DNA of 64,000 nucleotides from Agromyces sp. Soil535 (lineage in GTDB: Bacteria; Actinomycetota; Actinomycetes; Actinomycetales; Microbacteriaceae): NCBI RefSeq assembly GCF_001428255.1, contig NZ_LMRW01000026.1, positions 1,498-65,497 of the forward strand, given 5' to 3'. A model generated the notes under the pieces. That model made no database searches. It was given only the letters and a program-made list of their open reading frames with translations, and was not told the DNA's origin. Positions within the stretch are counted from its first letter, which is position 1. Every line of letters begins with the position of its first letter. Shown here piece by piece: positions 1 through 7,249 of this stretch. The position numbers and the translations under genes are program-made.

Positions 1-187
1 CCACGACCAGTTCGACAGCGTCGACGAGTTCACCACCGCACTCGACGAATACATCCACTGGTACAACACCGAGCGGGTGTCGACAAAGCTCAAGGGCCTG
101 AGTCCGGTGCAATACCGGACTCAGGCCCTCGAGACTCAAGGGGCTTAGGCTCCTACTCGGCCAGTCCAACAAACGGGGACCAGTTCA
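1..187 (+). mobile_element. Right end of an IS3-family insertion sequence (partial)
   Basis: The window opens inside a transposase whose frame closes at 148. About 15 bases later comes a terminus-like stretch, 164-187, that ends in CA. Read inward from the right it starts TGAACTGGTCCCC, as IS3-family ends (TG...CA) do. The left end lies outside the window, so target duplication and completeness cannot be judged. The exact right boundary at 187 is inferred from the CA terminus only. Confidence 0.6.
2..148 (+). CDS. IS3-family transposase, C-terminal 48 residues
   Basis: The open frame runs in from the left edge and stops at TAG 146-148. The residues match the end of the DDE integrase core of IS3/IS150-type OrfB: a 'HWYNTERV' stretch, in which the family normally has YN..R, followed by 'KGLSPVQYR', the conserved LSP..YR tail. 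The protein would cut and join DNA at the element's ends. Only the C-terminus is visible, so the catalytic D,D,E residues cannot be checked. Confidence 0.85.
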   Translation, partial: HDQFDSVDEFTTALDEYIHWYNTERVSTKLKGLSPVQYRTQALETQGA

Positions 188-460
188 TCCGCGGCGCCCC
201 CTTCGGCGTGCCGTCGTGTGCACCCCTCGCCGCCACCCTCCACTGGATGACAACCGGTGTACCGGAAAGTCGTCGATGGGAAATCCGGGAGGCGGGTGTC
301 GGATCAGGGCAGACGTGTTCGTTGCAGAGGTGAGAAGTCGCCCACGAGGGGCGGCCCCGAAGAAAGGGGCACACGATCACGAAACTGTCGACCACCACGC
401 AAGTTTCCGTCGATGGAGTGATGCAACCGCACCCGATCAACCGCACTCGAGGAGAACATC
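188..460. other. Intergenic stretch between the IS3 end and the DHFR-like gene
   Basis: I see no credible gene here; the short frames on both strands are arginine/proline-rich and have no family signature. The only structured signal is the ECF-type promoter candidate at 386-413, listed separately. The piece next to the IS end probably belonged to a gene or promoter interrupted by the element, but nothing recognisable remains. Confidence 0.5.
386..413 (+). promoter_or_regulatory. Candidate ECF sigma factor promoter (TGTCGA-N16-CGTCGA)
   Basis: TGTCGA at 386-391 and CGTCGA at 408-413 are separated by 16 bases, and the start codon of the DHFR-like gene follows at 461. As I recall, ECF42 sigma factors recognise a TGTCGA -35 element and a CGA/CGTC-type -10 element. 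The next gene downstream but one encodes an ECF42-type sigma factor. The sequence pattern is seen directly; its recognition by that sigma factor is inference. Confidence 0.4.
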
Positions 461-1039
461 ATGATCGCGACCTACACGTTCGACGTCTTTTCCAGCCTCG
501 ACGGCTTCGCCGCCGCCGCCGGCGACTGGACCGGATACTGGGGCAAGCAAGGTCCCGAGCTGCTCGACCACCGCCTCGCCCTGTACGGCGAGGAGCAACG
601 GATGGTCTTCGGGGCCAACACGTACCGGGCGTTCGCGCAGATGCTCGCCTCGAGCACCGAGGAGTCCGAGGTCCGTGACCCATGGGTCACCCGGATGAGG
701 AACCTGCCGGCAACGGTGGTGTCGACCACACTGGAAGGCCCCCTCGACTGGCCGGACGCGACCCTCGTGAACGGCGACGCCGTCGACATCGTCGCCCGGC
801 TCAAGGAGGAGTCCGAGGTGCCGCTGCGCTCACATGGCAGCCTGTCGCTGAACCGGGCGCTGATGGCCGCCGGTCTGGTCGACCGGGTCCAGGTGACGCT
901 CTTCCCCGTGATCACCGGTCAGACCGGACTGGAGCCGATCTTCCATGGTGCGGCCGACTTCGACCTCGAGCTCATCGAGAGCCGAACGCTCGACGGCAAC
1001 ATCCAGGAGCTCATCTACCGGCCCACCCTGCATGTCTGA
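461..1039 (+). CDS. Dihydrofolate reductase family protein (RibD C-terminal domain)
   Basis: This 192-residue protein starts at ATG 461 behind GAGGAG (450-455). It has the single RibD_C/DHFR-like fold: an N-terminal strand with a 'SSLDGF' turn, then a '...MVFGANTYRAFAQ' strand-helix typical of NADPH-binding members, and a C-terminal 'LFPVITGQTG' strand. Members reduce pterin- or riboflavin-like substrates with NADPH, but most stand-alone copies in actinobacteria have no known substrate. They are common beside ECF42-type sigma factors, as here. The neighbouring sigma gene is convergent. A TGTCGA-N16-CGTCGA element upstream suggests control by that sigma factor. The fold is clear; the substrate is unknown. 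Confidence 0.85.
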   Translation: MIATYTFDVFSSLDGFAAAAGDWTGYWGKQGPELLDHRLALYGEEQRMVFGANTYRAFAQMLASSTEESEVRDPWVTRMRNLPATVVSTTLEGPLDWPDATLVNGDAVDIVARLKEESEVPLRSHGSLSLNRALMAAGLVDRVQVTLFPVITGQTGLEPIFHGAADFDLELIESRTLDGNIQELIYRPTLHV

Positions 1040-1135
1040 GTCCGTCCATGCACCCCCACCCCGTCGAGCAGCCGAACCTCACCCGGACGCTCCCGACCGA
1101 CATGCCGACCGGTCTCATGACCGCCTTGGCCGAGC

Positions 1136-2386
1136 TCAGCCGACGAGCTGGCCGCGACGCCGCGTGAGGTATGCGACCTCCGCGGAGTTGCCGGCCAGCT
1201 CGATCGCCCGGTCGTACGCCGCTCGGGCGTCGGCCGAGCGGCCGAGCCGGCGCAGCAGGTCGGCGCGGGTGGCGTGGAAGGCGTGGTAGCCGTCCAGCGC
1301 TTCGCCGAGTCGGTCGACCGCGCGGAGGCCGACCTCGGGGCCGTCGAGCTCGGCGACCGCGATCGCCCGGTTCAGCGCCACGATCGGGCTCGGGTCGATG
1401 GCTGCCAGCTGGTCGTAGAGGGCGACGACCTGCGACCAGTCGGTGTCGCGCGCGTCGGGCACGGACGTGTGGACCGCGCTGATCGCGGCGAGGATCTGGT
1501 AGCGACCGGGCACGGCGTCGCCGCGGGCGACCACGGCCAGACGCTCGCGGACGAGGGCGATGCCCTCGGCGATCAACGCCCGGTCCCATGCGCCGCGGTC
1601 CTGCTCGTCGAGCCGCACCAGCTCACCCGACGCCGAGATGCGCGCGGCGGACCGCGCCTCGGAGAGCAACATGAGGGCGAGCAGGCCGGCCACCTCGCCG
1701 TCTTCCGGCAGCAGGGTCTTCACCAGGCGCGTCAGCCGGATCGCCTCGGAAGTGAGGTCGCGGCGGATCGGGTCGGACTCCTCGCCCGAGGCGAGGTAGC
1801 CCTCGTTGAAGACGAGGTAGAGCACTGCCAGCACTCCGGCGACCCGGTTGGGCAGATCCGCGGCCGCCGGCACGCGGTAGGGGATCCTGGCGGCCTTGAT
1901 CTTGCCCTTCGCACGAGTGATGCGCTGGCCCATCGCGGCCTCCTGCACCAGGAAGGCATGGGCGATCTCGGGGACGGTGAGACCGCCGACCATGCGCAGG
2001 GTCAGCGCCACACGGGCCTCCATCGCGAGCGCAGGGTGGCAGCAGGTGAAGAGCAGCCGGAGCCGGTCGTCCTCGACCGCGCCGATCGGGTCGGGCGGGC
2101 TGTCGTCGTGGAGCATGAGCGCCTCCCTGTGCTTCGAATCGCGCTGCGCCTCCCGTCGCAGCCGATCGATCGCCTTGTGGTTGGCGGTGGTGGTGATCCA
2201 CGCGCCGGGATTCGGGGGTATGCCATCACGCGGCCACCGCTCGACGGCGGTCGCGAAGGCCTCGGCCGCCATCTCCTCCGCCAGATCGAGATCCCCGAAC
2301 CGGCGCGCGAGCGAGGCCACCACACGCGCCCACTCCTCGTGGTGGATGCGGATGAGCGCCGACTCGACGGTCGCGGCGTCGGTCAC
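1136..2386 (-). CDS. ECF42-type RNA polymerase sigma factor
   Basis: The chosen start is GTG at 2386 because it overlaps the upstream stop codon (GTGA), giving 416 residues. An upstream in-frame ATG at 2425 would add 13 residues lying inside the YCII gene. Region sigma-2 (about residues 10-80) contains 'DLDLAEEMAAEAF' and 'PGAWITTTANHKAIDRLRR'. Sigma-4 (about 110-175) contains 'LTLRMVGGLTVPEIAHAF'. A long C-terminal helical, TPR-like extension (about 180-410, with 'VLYLVFNEGYLAS') is the hallmark of the ECF42 group, which has no classical anti-sigma factor. The extension is thought to regulate activity. The gene is translationally coupled to a DGPF/YCII protein, the family's usual partner. 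Confident on family; stimulus unknown. Confidence 0.92.
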   Translation of the reverse strand: MTDAATVESALIRIHHEEWARVVASLARRFGDLDLAEEMAAEAFATAVERWPRDGIPPNPGAWITTTANHKAIDRLRREAQRDSKHREALMLHDDSPPDPIGAVEDDRLRLLFTCCHPALAMEARVALTLRMVGGLTVPEIAHAFLVQEAAMGQRITRAKGKIKAARIPYRVPAAADLPNRVAGVLAVLYLVFNEGYLASGEESDPIRRDLTSEAIRLTRLVKTLLPEDGEVAGLLALMLLSEARSAARISASGELVRLDEQDRGAWDRALIAEGIALVRERLAVVARGDAVPGRYQILAAISAVHTSVPDARDTDWSQVVALYDQLAAIDPSPIVALNRAIAVAELDGPEVGLRAVDRLGEALDGYHAFHATRADLLRRLGRSADARAAYDRAIELAGNSAEVAYLTRRRGQLVG

Positions 2387-2742
2387 TCGCCACCCATGGG
2401 GCGAACCTCGATCTTGCGGCGGCACGCGCTCGACGCCTCCGCCGCAAGCCTGAGCGCCTCGTCGAGGTCGGGGACTTCGACGATCCAGAGGCCGGCGATG
2501 TACTCCTTCGACTCCACGTACGGGCCGTCGGTGAAGATCGGCGCGGGTCCCCGGCCGTCGACGACGGTGCTGGCCGACGCCTCGGCCAGGCCGTTCACGA
2601 AGACGAAGCTGCCCTCGTCCCGGAGCCTGGCGGTGAAGGCGCCCGTGGCCTCCAGTTGGGCCGCGTTCTCCTCCGCCGAGGGGTAGGAACCGAACTCGCC
2701 GTACTCGCTCGGTCCCCAGACCATCAGTGCATATTGCGCCAT
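2383..2742 (-). CDS. YCII-related (DGPF-domain) protein, ECF42 partner
   Basis: This 119-residue single-domain protein starts at ATG 2742 after AAGGAGA. The ferredoxin-like YCII/DGPF fold is recognisable from the N-terminal 'YALMVWG', the central 'FVFVNGLAEA', the 'FTDGPYVESKEYIAGLWIVEV' block that names the family (DGPF/Y..E) and the 'DEALRLAAE' helix. Such proteins are nearly always next to ECF42 sigma genes and appear functionally linked to them. Their chemistry is unknown; some YCII proteins act as small lyase-like enzymes. The stop codon overlaps the sigma factor's GTG, so the two are one transcription unit. Confidence 0.9.
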   Translation of the reverse strand: MAQYALMVWGPSEYGEFGSYPSAEENAAQLEATGAFTARLRDEGSFVFVNGLAEASASTVVDGRGPAPIFTDGPYVESKEYIAGLWIVEVPDLDEALRLAAEASSACRRKIEVRPMGGE

Positions 2743-2761
2743 CTGCGTTCTCCTTCAGCGC

Positions 2762-2780
2762 GGCGGCCCCGTCGGCCGCC
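2762..2780. terminator. GC-rich hairpin upstream of the YCII gene
   Basis: GGCGGCC (2762-2768) and GGCCGCC (2774-2780) pair perfectly around CCGTC. On the minus strand it lies after the dehydrogenase gene ending at 2892 and before the YCII gene at 2742. It could end the catabolic transcript or sit in the YCII leader. There is no T-run, so the terminator call is weak. Confidence 0.3.
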
Positions 2781-2791
2781 TCTCACTGGTA

Positions 2792-2820
2792 CTACGAAGA
2801 GCACCGCACCGATTCGACGC
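2792..2820 (-). promoter_or_regulatory. Weak ECF-like promoter candidate for YCII/sigma
   Basis: Read on the minus strand, CGTCGA is followed after 17 bases by CGTAGT, about 50-75 bases before the YCII ATG. It resembles the better TGTCGA-N16-CGTCGA element at 386-413 but deviates in both hexamers. If real it would make the sigma factor autoregulated; this is a tentative pattern match. Confidence 0.22.
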
Positions 2821-2891
2821 CCCCGCCCAGATTGCCCGAACTCGGGCCATGAATGTGCATATGGAATCCGAAACCGGTTCGGCAACACGCC

Positions 2892-3611
2892 CTACAGGCG
2901 GCTCTCGCCACCGTCGACGAGCAGCGTCTGCCCGGTGACGAAGGACGCGTCATCCGACACGAGGTAGGCGACCGCACCCGCGATGTCCTCGGGCTCGCCG
3001 GAACGCGGGATCGCCTGCCTGTCCCTGACGCGCGCGAAGTGCTCCTCGGGAACGTTCCGGACGGCGTTCTCGGTCCGCGTGAGGCCCGGGGCCACCGCAT
3101 TGACGGTGATGCCGTCGGCTCCGAGCTCGACCGACAGGCCGCGCGCCATTCCCGTGAGCGCGCCCTTGCTCGCGATGTAGTGCGTCATGCCCGGCGGCGG
3201 GGCGTAGAAGGACGACGACGTGATGAACACGATCCGTCCCCAGCCACGCGACCGCAGGTCTGGCAGGGCGGTGCGCACGAGATGGAACGCCCCGTCGACG
3301 TTCACGCGGAACGTGCGACCCCAGTCCGATGGCTCGAGGGCGTCGAACGGGGCGAGGTGCTGGTACGCCGCGCAGTGCACGACGATCGAGGGTGCCCCGA
3401 GGTCGCTCCGCACCCGCGAGAGGGCGGATGCCACGGCATCCCCATCACCGATGTCGCACCCGATCTCGGTCACGCCGGGGCGTGCACCGGCCGGGCCGGC
3501 GAGGTCGAGGCTCGCGACCGGATGACCCCGCCCGGCCAGGCGGTCGACGATCGCGGCGCCGATGCCGTTCGCGCCGCCTGACACCACGGCCACGCGCTCG
3601 TCTGCCTGCAT
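2892..3611 (-). CDS. Short-chain dehydrogenase/reductase (cluster SDR 1)
   Basis: This 239-residue classical SDR has GAGGAG before ATG 3611. The Rossmann glycine motif GGANGIG is at residues 12-18, catalytic Ser at 132-134, and Tyr145/Lys149 in 'HYIASK'. The usual NNAG strand end is replaced by HCAAY. The Asp at residue 36 after strand 2 (SLDLAG) suggests NAD preference. It is the last gene of the minus-strand arm of the catabolic cluster, 10 bases after SDR 2. It likely oxidises or reduces a pathway alcohol or ketone; the substrate cannot be assigned from sequence. Confidence 0.9.
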   Translation of the reverse strand: MQADERVAVVSGGANGIGAAIVDRLAGRGHPVASLDLAGPAGARPGVTEIGCDIGDGDAVASALSRVRSDLGAPSIVVHCAAYQHLAPFDALEPSDWGRTFRVNVDGAFHLVRTALPDLRSRGWGRIVFITSSSFYAPPPGMTHYIASKGALTGMARGLSVELGADGITVNAVAPGLTRTENAVRNVPEEHFARVRDRQAIPRSGEPEDIAGAVAYLVSDDASFVTGQTLLVDGGESRL

Positions 3612-3621
3612 CTTCCACTCC

Positions 3622-4404
3622 TCAGTCGGACACCAGGGTGGCGCCGTCGATGACGATGTTCTGGCCGCTGACGAACGCCCCGGCGCGGCTGGCGAGCCAC
3701 ACGACCGCGCCCGCGACCTCGGCGGGCGTACCGAAGCGCCCGAGCGGCGTCTTGACGAGTCGCCCCTCCGCTGCCTCGGGGTCGGCCGTGATCGCGCGGG
3801 CGAACTCCGTGTCGATCACCCCGGGAGACAGTGCGTTCGCACGGATGCCGCGCGCGCCCCACTGCACCGCGATGTTGCGCGCCAGCTGGGCGTTCGCCGC
3901 CTTGGTGACGCCGTAGCCCGAGAGCACGCGATTGCCGCGCAGGCCCGACAGGCTGGACATGACGAGGAAGGCGCCGCCTCCCCCCTCCGCCATCACCGGC
4001 AGGGTCAGTTCCGCCAGACGCGCGACCGATCGCACGTGAAGTCGGTACATCCGATCCATCCGATCGAGTGCGTCCGGCGCCTCCGCGTCGTCGAGGGCCG
4101 CGCCCGCGTTCGCGAGCACGGTGTCGATGCGACCCCACCGCTGTACCACGCCGTCGACGAGTGCACGCAGCTGGGTGTCATCCGTGACATCGCAGGACAC
4201 GCCCACCGCGTCGAGCCCGAGTGCCGCGATCTCGCCTGCGGCATCCGCTGGATCGCTCTGAGGCAGCCCCGCCACGACGACCCGTGCACCCGCTGCGGCG
4301 AGCGCTTCGCCGCAGGCACGGCCGATGCCCGAGCCGCCGCCGGTGACGAGGGCCACCTGGCCGGCGCACGAGAAGAGCTCCGCGGGGGACAGCGCCACGC
4401 TCAC
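3622..4404 (-). CDS. Short-chain dehydrogenase/reductase (cluster SDR 2)
   Basis: This 260-residue SDR starts with GTG at 4404, overlapping the stop of the RpiB-like gene by four bases (GTGA). TGGGSGIG is at 21-28, the ANAG strand at 98-101, Ser150/151, and Tyr164/Lys168 in 'SGYGVTK'. All four catalytic elements are intact, so it should be an active NAD(P)-dependent dehydrogenase. Translational coupling to an RpiB-like isomerase and an FAD oxidase suggests consecutive steps on a polyol or hydroxy-ketone intermediate, which is inference. Confidence 0.9.
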   Translation of the reverse strand: MSVALSPAELFSCAGQVALVTGGGSGIGRACGEALAAAGARVVVAGLPQSDPADAAGEIAALGLDAVGVSCDVTDDTQLRALVDGVVQRWGRIDTVLANAGAALDDAEAPDALDRMDRMYRLHVRSVARLAELTLPVMAEGGGGAFLVMSSLSGLRGNRVLSGYGVTKAANAQLARNIAVQWGARGIRANALSPGVIDTEFARAITADPEAAEGRLVKTPLGRFGTPAEVAGAVVWLASRAGAFVSGQNIVIDGATLVSD

Positions 4405-4889
4405 TCCTCGATCGTCCAGCCCTCGATCGTGCCGGCGGCCTCGAACTCGGCGACGTTGACGAGGCGACGGGCGTCGTCGAGGTCGTTCGAGAACGCCGTG
4501 GCCAGCAGTGCGTCGATGAGCGCGGGCACGGTCGACGGCGCGACGTGGGCGGTGGGGATCACAAGGCCGTTGATGTCCGCCCGCGCGCGAGCGTCCACGA
4601 CGTAGGCGGGGTCCGTCGCCGACACGACGCGGGCCCCGTTGACCTTGTTGGCCGCGATGACCTCGCCCGCGCCGGAGCCGCCCAGGATGAGGGCGCGTGC
4701 GTCCCGCCCCGCATCCTCGTCGTGCACCACCGCCTGCACCGCACGGATCGCAATGCCGGGGTAGTCATCGCCCTCGTCGAACTCGGGCGCGGCGTGCCAG
4801 ACGACTTCGTGCCCGGCCGTGATGAGCTCCTCCTGCACGCTCCGAGCCGCGCGGTAGCCTTCCGAGTTCGCCGCAAGGTGGATTCGCAT
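4401..4889 (-). CDS. RpiB/LacA/LacB family sugar-phosphate isomerase-like protein
   Basis: This 162-residue protein starts at ATG 4889, sharing one base with the stop of the FAD oxidase gene. The N-terminus 'MRIHLAANSEGY' and the central 'LGGSGAGEVIAANK' block match the RpiB fold, where the family consensus is G.G.G..I.ANK. The usual catalytic Cys in that block is a Gly here, and the C-terminus lacks the normal 'RH..R' ending. RpiB proteins isomerise aldose/ketose phosphates; catabolic relatives act on erythrulose- or galactose-type phosphates. The divergent active site makes a plain ribose-5-phosphate isomerase role doubtful. Confidence 0.75.
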   Translation of the reverse strand: MRIHLAANSEGYRAARSVQEELITAGHEVVWHAAPEFDEGDDYPGIAIRAVQAVVHDEDAGRDARALILGGSGAGEVIAANKVNGARVVSATDPAYVVDARARADINGLVIPTAHVAPSTVPALIDALLATAFSNDLDDARRLVNVAEFEAAGTIEGWTIEE

Positions 4890-6313
4890 CAGGGCCCCGT
4901 TTCTTCCAGTTGCCAGTGATTGACGTTGACCGAGCCGGGATCGTGCGCGAGGTACCGGTGGAACCGGCCCTCGGGGTCTCGCTCGGCGATGACGCGCTGC
5001 AGGCGCTCCCAGTTCTCGGGCGCCATGAACCTCAGCTGGCGATTCGTCATGTCCGAGTCGCCAAGGTACTGACCGGCGGTCACGGGCTGAGCGTACGCCA
5101 TCGCCTCGTTGAGCCAGGCACGGTTGCGCGCGTACTCGGCGGGGTCCTCGTAGACCGTGTAGCTCGCGACGTACGCCTCCGTCTGCAGCGAGAACGCCAT
5201 GTCGGGCAGGTCTCGGCGCATCGGCGCGTTGCTCATCCAGATCGAGAAGGCCTTGGGGGTGGGCGGATCGGTGAAGAGGGGACGGATGTGCTCGACCATC
5301 TCCGCGATGCCCTCTGGCGTGTTCGCGCCGTCGACCCAGATGTTGTCGGTGAGGTACTGGGCGTGCTCGGGATTGGCCACCTCCTGCGCGGCGCGCTGCT
5401 CGGCGAGGTTCGACTCCCTGCAGTCCTGCACGAACACGGCGCGCGCGATGGCCGGGCACTCGTTGAACGGCGCGAGCGCCGCCTCCGCGGCGGCTCGGTC
5501 GTCGACGAGCGCCACGCCCGTCACCAGCAATCGGCGCTTCGGGTCCTCGGTGGCGTCCGGCTCCGGCTCGGGCGTCAGGCTCACGACGACGATCTCGACA
5601 TCCGTCGAGATGCGGTGGTGCGCCTCGTAGAGCCAGGTCATGACCTCGGTGAAGTCCACGAGCTCGTACATGTGCACGGTGTGGCCGAGGAATCCGAACC
5701 TCGGACGCGTGCGGATGTGGAAGGCGGTCACGATGCCCGGGAAGGCGGGCCCGGCTCCGCGGGCCGCCCAGTACAGGTCCGCGTTCTGCTCGGCGTCGGC
5801 GCGAACGAGCTCCCCGTCGGCGGTGACCACGTCGACCGCGACGACGCTCTCGCACGCCCAGCCCCAACCGCGCTGGTTCCAGCCCTGGCCGCCCTGCAGG
5901 AGGAACCCGCCGATGCCGACCGAGGGGCAGTGCCCGCCGTTGAAGAACCGTCCGCGTTCCTCCAGGTACGGCGAGAGCTCGTCGCCGCCCTTGGTCGCGG
6001 GGCCGGCGCTGACGATCGCGGTCTCCTCCTCGTACCGGATGTCGCGCAGCGCCCCGAGGTCGATCAGCAGGCCCCCGTCACGCACGCTCCACGCGGCCCA
6101 GGAATGGCCGCCGGAACGCACGGCCACGGTCCAGCCGCGTTCCTTCGCGAGTCGAACCCCGCGCTGGACGTCCGCGACGGATGCCGCGAGCAGGACCGCA
6201 TCCGGCTGTCGGTCGGGGCGTCGCCCGTTGAAGACGCGGCCGACGCGCGCGTCCTCCCAGTCGGGGTCTGCCGGCAGCACCAAGCGGCCGTCGAACACGG
6301 GATCGTGGGTCAT
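4889..6313 (-). CDS. BBE-type FAD-linked oxidase with two covalent flavin sites
   Basis: This 474-residue protein starts at ATG 6313 after GAGGAG. The N-terminal FAD_binding_4 domain carries RSGGHS (His70, the 8-alpha-histidyl attachment site) and GGHCPSVGIGG (Cys129, the 6-S-cysteinyl site), so FAD should be held bicovalently. The C-terminal BBE motif is near the end ('...YAQPVTAGQYLGDSDMTN'). The family includes berberine bridge enzyme, sugar oxidases and 6-hydroxy-D-nicotine oxidase; they oxidise C-OH or C-N bonds with oxygen. There is no signal peptide, so it is cytoplasmic. It is the first gene of a four-gene coupled set (oxidase, RpiB, SDR, SDR) preceded by a cluster-specific motif at 6416-6432. 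The substrate is unknown. Confidence 0.88.
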   Translation of the reverse strand: MTHDPVFDGRLVLPADPDWEDARVGRVFNGRRPDRQPDAVLLAASVADVQRGVRLAKERGWTVAVRSGGHSWAAWSVRDGGLLIDLGALRDIRYEEETAIVSAGPATKGGDELSPYLEERGRFFNGGHCPSVGIGGFLLQGGQGWNQRGWGWACESVVAVDVVTADGELVRADAEQNADLYWAARGAGPAFPGIVTAFHIRTRPRFGFLGHTVHMYELVDFTEVMTWLYEAHHRISTDVEIVVVSLTPEPEPDATEDPKRRLLVTGVALVDDRAAAEAALAPFNECPAIARAVFVQDCRESNLAEQRAAQEVANPEHAQYLTDNIWVDGANTPEGIAEMVEHIRPLFTDPPTPKAFSIWMSNAPMRRDLPDMAFSLQTEAYVASYTVYEDPAEYARNRAWLNEAMAYAQPVTAGQYLGDSDMTNRQLRFMAPENWERLQRVIAERDPEGRFHRYLAHDPGSVNVNHWQLEETGP

Positions 6314-6415
6314 CGTCGAACTCCTCGAGGTGGGCGGGCGAGCAGATGCGGGTCGGCCGCTGCGCCCGCTCCCGACATTAGGGACCGGATGCAGCGCCCA
6401 GAAGCACCCGCGTGG

Positions 6416-6432
6416 GATACCAGATATCGGCC
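6416..6432. promoter_or_regulatory. Cluster motif copy 1, candidate LysR operator
   Basis: GATACCAGATATCGGCC lies about 100 bases upstream of the oxidase gene start at 6313. It matches the copy at 9281 (GATACCTGTCATCGGCC) at 14 of 17 positions, and a third version is at 10308. All three precede transcription units of the cluster, which argues for binding by the cluster's LysR protein. Confidence 0.5.
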
Positions 6433-6445
6433 GCGTGGCTCTCGA

Positions 6446-7213
6446 TCAGCCGAGCACACTTCCGCCGCCGTCCACGACGAGGTTGATCCCGGTGACCCAC
6501 GAGGCCTCGTCCGAGGCGAGGAACAGCGCGGCATTCACGATGTCCTCGGGCTGGCCCACGCGACCGAGGGGGATCCGCGCGATGTTCTGCTTGAACGGCT
6601 CGGGGCCGGACTCCACGAGCCACGCGGTCGAGGGCGTGACCGTGAAGCCGGGGCTCACGCAGACGGCCCGGATGCCGTGCGGGCCGCCCTCGACCGCGAG
6701 CTGCTGGGTGAGGTTGATGACCCCGGCCTTCGCGGTGCCGTGCGCGTTCTGCGGCATGAACTCCACGCCGCGGGTTCCCGCGATCGAGCCGACGTTGAGC
6801 ACGACTCCCCCGCCGCGCTTCCTGAGGTGCGGCCAGGCAGCCCTCGTCGCGTAGAAGACGAGGTTGAGCTCGTTGCCGATGACGAAGTCCCAGTCCTCCA
6901 CCGACAGCTCGTCGATCGCTCCGAATCTCGGCGCCGATGCGTTGTTGTAGAGGATGTCGATTCCGCCGAACACCTCGGCAGCCTGGTCGACCCAGCGCGC
7001 CGCGGCCGCGGCATCCGACAGCTCGACTGGGGCGAAGTTCTCGATCTCCCCGCCGGCCTCGCGCACGAGCCGGACGGTCTCCTCGGCGCCCTCGGCGAAC
7101 AGGTCGCAGCCGACGACCCTCGCCCCCTCGGCGGTGAAGCGCAGGGCGGCGGCGCGCCCCATCCCTCCGCCGATGCCGGTGATCAGTGCGATCTTGTCAT
7201 CGAGTCGTCCCAT
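6446..7213 (-). CDS. Short-chain dehydrogenase/reductase with His in place of catalytic Tyr (cluster SDR 3)
   Basis: This 255-residue protein starts at ATG 7213 after GGAGGA. It has the SDR fold with a glycine motif TGIGGGMG at 12-19, NNAS at 90-93 and Ser143. At the YxxxK position it reads 'AHGTAK' (His158, Lys162), so the proton-donating Tyr is replaced by His. A recognised SDR subgroup with AHG.AK and 'QLAVEGGPHGIRA' shares this change. It may still act through His or have a changed reaction. The C-terminus 'ITGINLVVDGG' is typical. Third gene of the minus-strand arm that starts with the extradiol dioxygenase. Confidence 0.87.
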   Translation of the reverse strand: MGRLDDKIALITGIGGGMGRAAALRFTAEGARVVGCDLFAEGAEETVRLVREAGGEIENFAPVELSDAAAAARWVDQAAEVFGGIDILYNNASAPRFGAIDELSVEDWDFVIGNELNLVFYATRAAWPHLRKRGGGVVLNVGSIAGTRGVEFMPQNAHGTAKAGVINLTQQLAVEGGPHGIRAVCVSPGFTVTPSTAWLVESGPEPFKQNIARIPLGRVGQPEDIVNAALFLASDEASWVTGINLVVDGGGSVLG

Positions 7214-7249
7214 GATTCCTCCTTCTACGCCGGCGGCGCCGTTGCAAGC

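Noticed and set aside
1274-2686. Plus-strand open frame over the sigma factor region
   Set aside because: Antisense to the sigma factor and YCII genes, which carry clear motifs.
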